The notes beneath the pieces are model-generated. The model was not told the DNA's origin, ran no database searches, and saw nothing but the letters and a program-made list of their open reading frames with translations. Below are positions 15,834-23,931 of a DNA stretch of 34,433 bases, in pieces. The translations under genes were made by a program, and so were the position numbers. Source of the stretch: Deltaproteobacteria bacterium (GTDB taxonomy: Bacteria; Desulfobacterota; Desulfobacteria; Desulfobacterales; Desulfobacteraceae); NCBI GenBank assembly GCA_027858995.1, contig JAQIBP010000070.1, positions 1-34,433 on the forward strand, given 5' to 3'. How positions within the stretch are numbered: position 1 is the first letter of the stretch; every line of letters starts with the position of its first letter.

Positions 15834-17049
15834 ATCGCAATGCCTCGACAGTATCCATTTTTGATGCTTTATAAGAAGGATATAAAGTTGAAAAAAAGCA
15901 TATTATAATTGCACTGACTGCTATGATAGAAACATCAACAACCTCCAATTGCACTGGAAGCGTTGAAAAAGGATAAGCATCAGGCAATTGGATAAAATCA
16001 TATTTTTTAAGAATAAAACAGGCAGCAACGCCCATGGTCGTTCCAATAAGAGTTCCAAGAAGTCCTATAATCATACCTTTAAAAATGAATATTACTCTTA
16101 TGGTTTTATTAGTTGCGCCCATAGCCTTTAGAACAGCAATATCTCTGGTTTTTTCCATTACCATCATAATCAGTGCACTGGCAATATTAAATGCAGCAAC
16201 AAGAATAATTAAAGTAAGAATAATAAACATAGCTGTTTTTTCAAGTTTTAAAGCTGAAAAAAGGCTTTTATTAATTTCCATCCAGTCCCGCATATAAAAT
16301 GGGTATTTTAAAATATTTGATAAACTCTCTTTAACTTTTTCAACCTCAAATACATTATCAATCCAGATACCAATTGCCGAAACTGAGTTTTCAGCACCAC
16401 TGAGCTGCTGGGCTTCTTTTAAATTGACATAGGCAAGAGCATTGTCATATTCATACATACCAGAATCAAAGGTATCTTTTACTATAAACCGCTTCATGGA
16501 TGGAATATGACCCACAGGAGAGATTAATCCATTGGGTGACATTAAAATTACTTTATCCCCCCTTATCACTCCTGCAGAGTTTGCAAGCTCTTTGCCAAGA
16601 ATAATACCGGGCAATTCATTAATTGCTCTTTTTTTACCAAGCAATCTTATCAATTTTTCAGGATCAAAGCCTTTAACAAGACTGAAACCTTTTTCAGGAT
16701 CAATACCACGTACCATGACACCGGAAAAGGAGTGACTTGACCTTATCATTGCCTGGGCAAACAAAATAGGTGCGACTCCCTTGATTAGTTCACTTTGCTC
16801 AAGCTTTGTCACCATCTGAGAGTAATTGTCAAATTTACCTGAATAATTCATGACAAGTATATGGGGTTCAAGCCCGAGAATACGTTTCCTGAAATCAGTT
16901 TCAGCGCCACTCATAACTGCAATAACAATTACAAGAGCCATTACTCCCACTGTAACACCTGCAACAGAAAGAAAGCTAATAAGAGAGATAAACCCTTCTT
17001 TTCTTTTTGCCTTAAGGTATTTGCCTGCTATGAAAATTTCCAGATTCAT
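15826..17049 (-). CDS. lolC: Lipoprotein-releasing ABC transporter permease LolC/LolE
   Basis: The 407-residue permease has one N-terminal membrane helix (LISFLSVAGVTVGVMALVIVIAVMS, split here as residues 21-45), a large periplasmic MacB-PCD domain (about 46-265), and three C-terminal helices of the FtsX domain (about 268-395). The family motif IAVLKAMGATNKTIRVIFI lies near residue 313. Only one permease is present, so the exporter is probably a LolC2D2-type homodimer (LolF-like) rather than LolCE; this is inference from the single gene. It lies 4 bp after lysS and overlaps lolD by 8 bp, a compact operon. Confidence 0.93.
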   Translation of the reverse strand: MNLEIFIAGKYLKAKRKEGFISLISFLSVAGVTVGVMALVIVIAVMSGAETDFRKRILGLEPHILVMNYSGKFDNYSQMVTKLEQSELIKGVAPILFAQAMIRSSHSFSGVMVRGIDPEKGFSLVKGFDPEKLIRLLGKKRAINELPGIILGKELANSAGVIRGDKVILMSPNGLISPVGHIPSMKRFIVKDTFDSGMYEYDNALAYVNLKEAQQLSGAENSVSAIGIWIDNVFEVEKVKESLSNILKYPFYMRDWMEINKSLFSALKLEKTAMFIILTLIILVAAFNIASALIMMVMEKTRDIAVLKAMGATNKTIRVIFIFKGMIIGLLGTLIGTTMGVAACFILKKYDFIQLPDAYPFSTLPVQLEVVDVSIIAVSAIIICFFSTLYPSYKASKMDTVEALRYG

Positions 17050-17053
17050 CTAA

Positions 17054-18532
17054 TTAAACACTCTTTTTCATATGGGGAAAAAGGATAACTTCTCTTATTG
17101 ACGGAGAGTCAGTAAGCAGCATAACCAGCCTGTCAATTCCAATGCCTTCACCAGCTGTGGGCGGCATCCCGTATTCCAGTGCTTCTACATATTCAGAATC
17201 CATGATATGAGCCTCATCATTTCCTTCATCTCTCTGCTGTACCTGCATTAAAAATCTACTATACTGATCTTCAGGATCATTTATCTCAGAAAATCCATTG
17301 GCAATTTCCCGCCCGGCAATAAATAATTCAAACCGGTCGGTTATTTCAGGCTTTAAGTCATTTTTTCTAGACAGGGGGGACACTTCCACAGGATATCCTG
17401 TTATAAATGTGGGCTGGATAAGTTTTGGCTCCACCAGAACATCAAAAAGTTTAGTTAATATCTTACCGTGACGCTCTTTTTTAGTAATGTGTATACTGTT
17501 TTTTTGGGCAAATTCAAGCAATGCATCAGTACTGTTCAATATATCAGGAGCAATTTGGCCTATTTCAGTAAGAGATTCAATCATAGGTATACGCGGCCAT
17601 CCTTTTTTAAAATCAATAATCTGACCCTGATACTCAACCTTATTAGATCCTGAAATGTTGTTTGCAATGGATTCAAACATCTCTTCAGTTAAGTCCATCA
17701 GATCTTCATAATCTACATATGCCTGATAAAATTCAACCATTGTAAATTCAGGGTTATGCCGGGTAGAGACCCCTTCATTCCTGAAATTTCGGTTAATTTC
17801 AAATACTTTTTCAAAACCACCCACTACAAGTCTTTTAAGATATAATTCCGGGGCAATCCTTAAAAACAGTTCCATTCCAAGAGCGTTGTGCCAGGTTTTA
17901 AAGGGAGTTGCCTCGGCACCGCCGGCCAGAGGCTGCATCATTGGAGTCTCTACTTCCATAAACCCGTTTTCTTCAAAAAAACTTCTCATGGAGGCCACAA
18001 TTTTAGATCTTTTTATAAAAATCTCTCTTGAATCCTTATTCATTATAAGATCAAGATATCGCTGGCGGTAACGCTTTTCAGGATCTTTTATTCCATGAAA
18101 TTTTTCAGGCAAAGGACGTACAGCTTTTGACAGCAACCTGAATTCTTTACATAGAAGAGTCCACTCCCCGGTTCGTGTTTGGAAAATGGGACCTTTCACT
18201 CCAATAAAATCACCAATATCAAGTTTTTTAAAAAGAGAATAACTTTCATCCCCTATACCATTTTTCTGTAAATACACCTGAAATTGATCTGCACCTTCTT
18301 TAAATCTTATAAAAGATGATTTTCCCATTTTATTTATGGCCATCATTCTTCCTGCCATAGAAAATTGTTCACCCTTTTCTCCAAGAGAGTCTGGTTTTTC
18401 CTGTATAATTTCTCTAAGTTTTTTAATGGAACATGAGGGTTTAAAATCATTAGGATACAGATTAATCTTGTTATTTTTTAATTGAGATATTTTTTCTTTT
18501 CTGATTTGTATCAACTTGCTTTCTTTATCCAT
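17054..18532 (-). CDS. lysS: Lysine--tRNA ligase, class II
   Basis: LysRS charges tRNA-Lys. The 492-residue protein has the N-terminal OB-fold anticodon-binding domain (about 55-150, with AGRMMAINKMGKSSFIRF) and the class II catalytic core: motif 1 around VETPMMQPLAGGAEATPF, motif 2 FRNEGVSTRHNPEFTMVEFY (about 250-269), and motif 3 GIGIDRLVMLLT (about 465-476). Length is typical. It heads the envelope run and is followed within 4 bp by lolC, an arrangement known from other deltaproteobacteria. A plausible promoter lies about 55-90 bp upstream. Confidence 0.97.
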   Translation of the reverse strand: MDKESKLIQIRKEKISQLKNNKINLYPNDFKPSCSIKKLREIIQEKPDSLGEKGEQFSMAGRMMAINKMGKSSFIRFKEGADQFQVYLQKNGIGDESYSLFKKLDIGDFIGVKGPIFQTRTGEWTLLCKEFRLLSKAVRPLPEKFHGIKDPEKRYRQRYLDLIMNKDSREIFIKRSKIVASMRSFFEENGFMEVETPMMQPLAGGAEATPFKTWHNALGMELFLRIAPELYLKRLVVGGFEKVFEINRNFRNEGVSTRHNPEFTMVEFYQAYVDYEDLMDLTEEMFESIANNISGSNKVEYQGQIIDFKKGWPRIPMIESLTEIGQIAPDILNSTDALLEFAQKNSIHITKKERHGKILTKLFDVLVEPKLIQPTFITGYPVEVSPLSRKNDLKPEITDRFELFIAGREIANGFSEINDPEDQYSRFLMQVQQRDEGNDEAHIMDSEYVEALEYGMPPTAGEGIGIDRLVMLLTDSPSIREVILFPHMKKSV

Positions 18533-18592
18533 AAATTCTTACCTTCACCTGCTTATATTTAACATGTTATCCAAAATTTGATAAAACAAGGA

Positions 18593-18622
18593 TAAATAGC
18601 CTGATTCACCAGTAATTGTCAA
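18593..18622 (-). promoter_or_regulatory. Candidate promoter of the lysS-lolC-lolD-bamA run
   Basis: On the minus strand TTGACA (18622-18617) is followed after 18 bp by TATTTA (18598-18593), about 60 bp before the lysS start. The -35 is perfect, the -10 matches four of six. The genes downstream are separated by at most a few tens of bases as far as lpxA, so this could serve them all. Confidence 0.45.
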
Positions 18623-18630
18623 GATATTGA

Positions 18631-19941
18631 TTATATTTTTGACGGGTTTTTAAATGAAGCATTATCAAAAAGTACAGTGAAGATTGTACCCTGACCACTT
18701 GATGATTCAAAATCAATCATTCCATTATAAGTATCAATAATTTTATGTATAATTGAAAGACCAAGACCTGTTCCATCTGGTTTGCTTGTATAGAAAGGGT
18801 CAAAGATATGACTGAAATCTTTTTGGTCAATTCCAACTCCACTGTCTTCTACTGTCAGATATGCACGTCTGTTTTTATTAATATCCAGACCAATTTTTAT
18901 TTGGCCATGTCCCTTGATGGATTGAGCTGCATTTTTCAACAGATTCCAAAGTATTTGATTAAAATGCAATGGATCAATAAACACCCATATATCTTTTTTT
19001 AAATTCATGGTCAGCTTAATCTTACTGTTCCATCCAGGATCATTTAAAAAAAGCTGGACTATCTCTTCAATTGAGTCTGATATTTTTGTTTCACAGGCAT
19101 TGGCCATTCCTGGTCTGGCAAACATCCTGATGTCATTTACTATCTTCTCAAGACGATTTGTCTCCCTTAAAATTATCTTCATGAGCTTATCTTCACTGGA
19201 ACCTGGATTGGTATCTTCCTGAAGCAATTGAATTGACCCTGATAAAGAAGCCAGTGGGTTGTTTATCTCATGGGCAATACCTGCAATCATTTCATCCATG
19301 GCAGCCATTTTTTCAACTCGTTTTAAATGCTCTTGTGCCATCTTTAAATCCTGTTTAGCACCTTTTAGCTGACGTGCCAGAATACCACTTAAGAGTGCCA
19401 CGGCAAAACAGGCTACAATAACAATAATGACTCGATAAAGAATACGATTCTCATCAACCGAGCCGGAAAGATAAAAACTGCCAAAATAAGGTGTAATAAT
19501 TTCATAATATTCCAGTTCAATTAAAATTGCGTATTGAAGACATGAAATTGTGGTAATAATTATGGATCCTTTTTGAAGCAGCAGCATGGAAGTATAAATT
19601 ATAACAACAAGATAAAGAAAGGTAAAAATACTGTCATAGCTGCCAGTAACAAAAATAATTCCTGTTACAATAAAAGTATCAACAATGGTTTGGAAATATG
19701 CAAGACTCAGTATTGAATTAAATTTATTGAGCCAGATAAGATAGATAATTGAAAGGGATAGAATTACACCTGCAATATTATATAGAGACAAAAAAGGTTG
19801 TGAAAAAACAAACAAATTTTCCCCTGAGGAAAATACAATACAGGCTATTATTATGATAGCGGCAAAAGCAATCCTTGAAAGAATAATCCATCTAATCAGG
19901 TTTATAAAATCTGTTTTTTCTCTGAATAATCTATATTGCAT
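18631..19941 (-). CDS. pilS: PilS-like membrane sensor histidine kinase
   Basis: The protein (436 residues from the ATG at 19939-19941) has about six hydrophobic helices in residues 15-190, a short coiled-coil linker, and a HisKA domain with the phospho-acceptor in AGIAHEINNPLASLSG (H224). The HATPase_c domain shows N-box ILWNLLKNAAQS, G1 VEDSGVGID, and IFDPFYTSKPDGTGLGLSI. The frame extends to 20010 but that would overlap pilC by 65 bp; the ATG 4 bp after the pilC stop is preferred. Position after pilC and the six-helix sensor argue for PilS, the kinase of PilR that controls pilin genes. No pilR follows; the next gene is lysS. Confidence 0.85.
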   Translation of the reverse strand: MQYRLFREKTDFINLIRWIILSRIAFAAIIIIACIVFSSGENLFVFSQPFLSLYNIAGVILSLSIIYLIWLNKFNSILSLAYFQTIVDTFIVTGIIFVTGSYDSIFTFLYLVVIIYTSMLLLQKGSIIITTISCLQYAILIELEYYEIITPYFGSFYLSGSVDENRILYRVIIVIVACFAVALLSGILARQLKGAKQDLKMAQEHLKRVEKMAAMDEMIAGIAHEINNPLASLSGSIQLLQEDTNPGSSEDKLMKIILRETNRLEKIVNDIRMFARPGMANACETKISDSIEEIVQLFLNDPGWNSKIKLTMNLKKDIWVFIDPLHFNQILWNLLKNAAQSIKGHGQIKIGLDINKNRRAYLTVEDSGVGIDQKDFSHIFDPFYTSKPDGTGLGLSIIHKIIDTYNGMIDFESSSGQGTIFTVLFDNASFKNPSKI

Positions 19942-19945
19942 GGGT

Positions 19946-21157
19946 TTATGAGATAGCACCTGCCATGGAAAAAATAGGCAGATACATTGAAACAACAAGA
20001 CCTCCGACAATCACTCCAAGAAAAACAAGCATGACAGGCTCTATGGCATCTGTCAAATTTTTAACGGCCTGATCAACCTCATCGTCATAAAAATCAGCAA
20101 TTTTTTCCATCATTGTGTCAAGGGCACCTGTAGATTCTCCAACTGCTATCATTGAACAGACCATGGAGGGGAAAACGCCACTCTCAAGCAGGGGGTCAGC
20201 CATTGATCTTCCTTCAGCAATACCGGATTTAACATCATGGATGGCAAACTCCACTATTTTATTTCCTGCAGTTTTTGCTACTATATCAAGAACTTCAAGG
20301 ATTGACACACCACTTGAAAGCATAGTGCTGGTAGTCCTTGTAAATTTAGCGACAGCCACTTTTCTGATAAGAATACCAACGACAGGAAGCCGCAAAAACA
20401 TGTCATCCATTAAAATACGCCCTTTTTTTGATGCATATATCTTTTTTATAATAAATACGCTTGCAATCATCCCTCCTATAATCCAACCTATATTGCCAAT
20501 TGCAAAGTCACTAAGGGCAACCACAAATAGAGTTGGACCCGGCAGGGCTGATCCAAAATCTGCAAACATCTCTGCAAAAACAGGTATGACAAAAACCAGG
20601 ATAACAGAAACAACTACGAGGGCAACAAATAAAGTAATAGCTGGGTAAGTCATGGCACCTTTAACCTGACTTTTAAGTTTTGCCATCTTTTCCATATATG
20701 CAGAAAGTCTTTGTAAAATAATATCAAGGATACCACCAGCCTCTCCTGCTGCAATCATATTAATAAAAAGCTCATTAAATATATTTGGAAATTTTTTTAA
20801 AGAGTCTGCAAAGGTTTCACCTGATTCAACAGACTCTTTGATTTTTTTCAGAGTTTTTTTAAATGTTGGATTTTCCTGTTGTGCTTGAAGAATATCAAGA
20901 CATTGAAGAAGCGGCAGCCCTGCATCAATCATGGTGGAAAATTGTCTGGAAAATATAATCACATCTTTATCTTTTACTTTAGGTTGAAGAAATTTAATAT
21001 TTCCCAATAAATCTTTTGGTTTTTTCTTAACTTTTGTAGGAGTAATTTTTCTTCTTTGCAGGTTTTGTCTCACCTGTTCAGGAGTTTGAGCCTCCATTTC
21101 ACCTTTGACTTTTCTTCCCCTGGGATTTTTCCCTTTCCATTCATAAAGTGTGGGCAT
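19946..21157 (-). CDS. pilC: Type IV pilus inner-membrane platform protein PilC (type II secretion F family)
   Basis: PilC is the integral membrane platform on which the pilus assembly ATPase acts. The 403-residue protein has the N-terminal cytoplasmic stretch (YEWKGKNPRGRKVKGEMEA), then two T2SSF domains (about 70-193 and 273-395), each with a conserved helix bundle: FSRQFSTMIDAGLPLLQCLD and FTRTTSTMLSSGVSILEVLD start the two repeats, and GEAGG / GESTG mark the matching turns. Three membrane segments lie near 170-192, 222-245 and 375-398. It is linked to the sensor kinase by a 4-bp gap. No pilB/pilT is adjacent, so other pilus genes may be upstream elsewhere or scattered. Confidence 0.93.
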   Translation of the reverse strand: MPTLYEWKGKNPRGRKVKGEMEAQTPEQVRQNLQRRKITPTKVKKKPKDLLGNIKFLQPKVKDKDVIIFSRQFSTMIDAGLPLLQCLDILQAQQENPTFKKTLKKIKESVESGETFADSLKKFPNIFNELFINMIAAGEAGGILDIILQRLSAYMEKMAKLKSQVKGAMTYPAITLFVALVVVSVILVFVIPVFAEMFADFGSALPGPTLFVVALSDFAIGNIGWIIGGMIASVFIIKKIYASKKGRILMDDMFLRLPVVGILIRKVAVAKFTRTTSTMLSSGVSILEVLDIVAKTAGNKIVEFAIHDVKSGIAEGRSMADPLLESGVFPSMVCSMIAVGESTGALDTMMEKIADFYDDEVDQAVKNLTDAIEPVMLVFLGVIVGGLVVSMYLPIFSMAGAIS

Positions 21158-21192
21158 TCTCTATCCTTTTAATATTTTATGTCCATAGCTAT

Positions 21193-21221
21193 TTGTAAAA
21201 ACCAAACAGATATACTATATA
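21193..21221 (+). promoter_or_regulatory. Candidate promoter for the tRNA nucleotidyltransferase gene
   Basis: TTGTAA (21193-21198), 17 bp, TATATA (21216-21221), then about 38 bp to the GTG start. The -10 overlaps the -10 of the divergent pilC promoter. Confidence 0.4.
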
Positions 21222-21242
21222 AATTTTATCTATTTATTACAA
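21214..21242 (-). promoter_or_regulatory. Candidate promoter for pilC
   Basis: On the minus strand TTGTAA (21242-21237), 17 bp, TATAGT (21219-21214), about 57 bp before the pilC start. It shares its -10 zone with the plus-strand promoter, so the two may compete. Confidence 0.4.
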
Positions 21243-21259
21243 CAGGAGTTATTTTTTGA

Positions 21260-23929
21260 GTGAAAAAAAATAAGATCGTTAAAGCTGACACAATTATAAC
21301 CAGTCATATTAATGCTGATTTTGATGCCATTGCATCAATGCTGGCAGCTCAAAAATTATATCCTGATTCAATTATTATTTTTCCTGGTTCACAGGAAAAG
21401 AGTTTAAGAGATTTTTTTATAAGTTCAACCAGTTATCTTTTTAATATGGCAGATCCCAAATCCATTGATTTTTCACAAACATCAAAACTTGTAATTGTGG
21501 ATACCAGGCAAAAAAATAGGTTGGCTCATGTGTCCAGGATTATCGATAAAAAAAATATTGAAATAATAATTTATGATCATCATCCAGCCATGGAAGGAGA
21601 TATAAAAGGTACATTTGAAACTATCCGGCAAACAGGTGCCACCACAACCATATTAACCTCTTTGCTGCAAGAGAAAAACATTATCCCCAGCCCTGAAGAA
21701 GCTACAATCATGGCTCTCGGCATATATGAAGACACAGGGTCTTTTACCTTCTCTTCGACTACAAAAGAGGACCTTGAGCAGGCTGCTTTTCTTTTATCCT
21801 GTGGTGCAAGTTTGAATACTATTGTAAGTTTTGTGGTTAAGGAAATAAAATCTGAACAAGTGACCTGGTTAAATGAATTATTAAATGAAATGACTATTCA
21901 CAAAATTAATGGTGTTGATATTCATATATCTGTTATCTCTTCTTCCTCATATATTACTGATCTGGCTTCCATTGTTCAAAAAGTGGTAAGAATGGAAAAT
22001 CTTGATGTATTTTTTGCCATTGTTTTAATGGATAATAAAATCACTATTGTTGCAAGAAATTCCATACCAGAAATTAATGTGGGTAAAATACTTTCCCGAT
22101 TTGATGGCGGAGGCCACTCTTATGCTGCTTCTGCAAAGGTTGATAACAAGACTCTTGCACAGGTTGAGATAATACTCATTCAACAACTTCAAAAAGAGGT
22201 TAAAAGTTTTCAGGTTGCAAAAAACCTGATGACTACACCTGCCATCACCATTGAGCCTGATACAACATGTAAAAAAGCAGGTCAGCTTCTGACCAGGTAT
22301 AATATCAATACACTATTGGTGGTTGATAAAAAAAAGAATTTATATGAAGGATATATTACCAGGCAGATAATAGAAAAAACACTATATCACAATCTGTCCC
22401 ACCTCGCTGTGACTGAATATATGAATTCAGAAGTCAGATATATCTCTTCTGATGCAGATGTCTCTCAAATTGAAAATATTATTATTGAAGGAAAGCACAG
22501 GATTCTACCTGTTATTGATAATGGATGCATAAAGGGTGTTATCACCCGTACTGATCTTTTAAACTATCTTGTTGAACATAACAAAACTTTTAAAGAAAAA
22601 GGGACTGAACCTGCCATTAAAAAGAACACCAGGAAAAGAGATGTTTCAAATATTCTTTTTCAGCGACTTGATAACCTTGTAAGGCAACTTCTTCAAGATA
22701 TCGGCAAAACAGGCAGTGAGCTTGGATTTAACATGTTTGTTGTGGGAGGATTTGTCAGGGACTTTTTACTGAGCAGACCGATTGATGATATCGATATTGT
22801 TGTTGAAGGAGACGGCATTGAATTTGCAAAGCATTATGCAAAAAAACAGGGTTGCAGAATCAATACCTATAAAAAATTTGGCACTGCAGTCATAATTTTT
22901 CCTGATCATTTTAAAATAGATGTGGCCTCTGCCAGGCTGGAATATTATAAAACACCGGCAGCTTTGCCCATTGTTGAAAAAAGCTCCATCAAACTTGACC
23001 TTGCCAGAAGAGATTTTACTATCAATACCCTGGCAATCAGTCTTAACCCTGAAAGTTTTGGAACAATGGTTGATTATTTTGGGGCCAACAGGGATTTAAA
23101 AGATAAAACCATCAGAATCATACACAATTTAAGCTTTGTTGAAGACCCAACACGTATATTTCGAGCCATTAAATTTTCTAACCGGTTTGGGTTCAAAATT
23201 GGAAAAGTTACATCTAATTTAATTAAAAATGCCATTAAGATAGATTGCTTTAAAAATTTAAGTGGACTTCGTGTTTTATCTGAACTAAAACAAATTTTTG
23301 AAGAAGAGAATCCAATCCCTGCCATTAAAATGATGGAAGGGTATGGTCTTGAAAAAATTATCCATAAACATCTTGAATTTATTCCAAATACTTACCAATT
23401 GCTTGAATCTGTAAATAAAATATTATCCTGGCATGACCTTTTATATGTTAAAGAACAATACCCAAGGTGGGCAGTCTATTTTATGGCACTTCTAAATAGA
23501 TGCTCTTACAATGTTTGCGAACAAATCTGTACCAGACTTAACATACCTTTAAAGGAACGCGGCATTCTCCTGGAGAAGAGATTAAAAGCAGAAAAGAAGC
23601 TGGCTGTTATTGAAAATTCATCAAAATATTCCACTCAAGATCTTTACTGGGCTCTTATTACTTTTAAAACAGAATTTATTTTATACATGATGGCCCTTGC
23701 AAAGGATGAGAAGACCAAAAAGGCTATATCTTTATTTTATACCCATCAAAGAAACATCAAACCTTATATTCAGGGAAGAGATTTAATGAGAATCGGGTTA
23801 AAACCAGGTAAAATTTTTGGAAACATATTAGACAAGGTATTAAATGAAAAATTAGACGGGAAGTTAAAAACCAAAAAACAGGAAATACAATTTGTGATAG
23901 GCTATGCAAATAAAAATAAATTTATATGA
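21260..23929 (+). CDS. DHH-CBS-poly(A)polymerase fusion, tRNA nucleotidyltransferase (A-adding/CCA-adding)
   Basis: The 889-residue protein has three modules. A DHH/DHHA1 phosphoesterase covers about 8-315, with HINADFDAIAS, VDTR at 80-83, DHH at 106-108 and the GGGH motif at 283-286. A CBS pair covers about 322-440 (KNLMTTPAITIEPD; YMNSEVRYISSDAD). A class II nucleotidyltransferase covers about 475-889, with VVGGFVRDFLL and the metal-binding DID at 510-512, followed by the tRNA-binding helical region. In bacteria with this architecture the enzyme can act as the A-adding partner of a CC-adding enzyme; whether it is A- or CCA-adding cannot be read from sequence by eye. It starts with GTG, 9 nt after an AGGAGT site. 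It is divergent from pilC and ends 2 bp from the convergent dynamin-like gene. Confidence 0.92.
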   Translation: MKKNKIVKADTIITSHINADFDAIASMLAAQKLYPDSIIIFPGSQEKSLRDFFISSTSYLFNMADPKSIDFSQTSKLVIVDTRQKNRLAHVSRIIDKKNIEIIIYDHHPAMEGDIKGTFETIRQTGATTTILTSLLQEKNIIPSPEEATIMALGIYEDTGSFTFSSTTKEDLEQAAFLLSCGASLNTIVSFVVKEIKSEQVTWLNELLNEMTIHKINGVDIHISVISSSSYITDLASIVQKVVRMENLDVFFAIVLMDNKITIVARNSIPEINVGKILSRFDGGGHSYAASAKVDNKTLAQVEIILIQQLQKEVKSFQVAKNLMTTPAITIEPDTTCKKAGQLLTRYNINTLLVVDKKKNLYEGYITRQIIEKTLYHNLSHLAVTEYMNSEVRYISSDADVSQIENIIIEGKHRILPVIDNGCIKGVITRTDLLNYLVEHNKTFKEKGTEPAIKKNTRKRDVSNILFQRLDNLVRQLLQDIGKTGSELGFNMFVVGGFVRDFLLSRPIDDIDIVVEGDGIEFAKHYAKKQGCRINTYKKFGTAVIIFPDHFKIDVASARLEYYKTPAALPIVEKSSIKLDLARRDFTINTLAISLNPESFGTMVDYFGANRDLKDKTIRIIHNLSFVEDPTRIFRAIKFSNRFGFKIGKVTSNLIKNAIKIDCFKNLSGLRVLSELKQIFEEENPIPAIKMMEGYGLEKIIHKHLEFIPNTYQLLESVNKILSWHDLLYVKEQYPRWAVYFMALLNRCSYNVCEQICTRLNIPLKERGILLEKRLKAEKKLAVIENSSKYSTQDLYWALITFKTEFILYMMALAKDEKTKKAISLFYTHQRNIKPYIQGRDLMRIGLKPGKIFGNILDKVLNEKLDGKLKTKKQEIQFVIGYANKNKFI

Positions 23930-23931
23930 GT

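Noticed and set aside
20115-20648. 177-codon open frame on the plus strand inside pilC
   Set aside because: It is the antisense of a clear pilC coding region, has no recognisable domain or ribosome-binding site, and its composition (Ser/Thr/Ile-rich) is typical of shadow frames.
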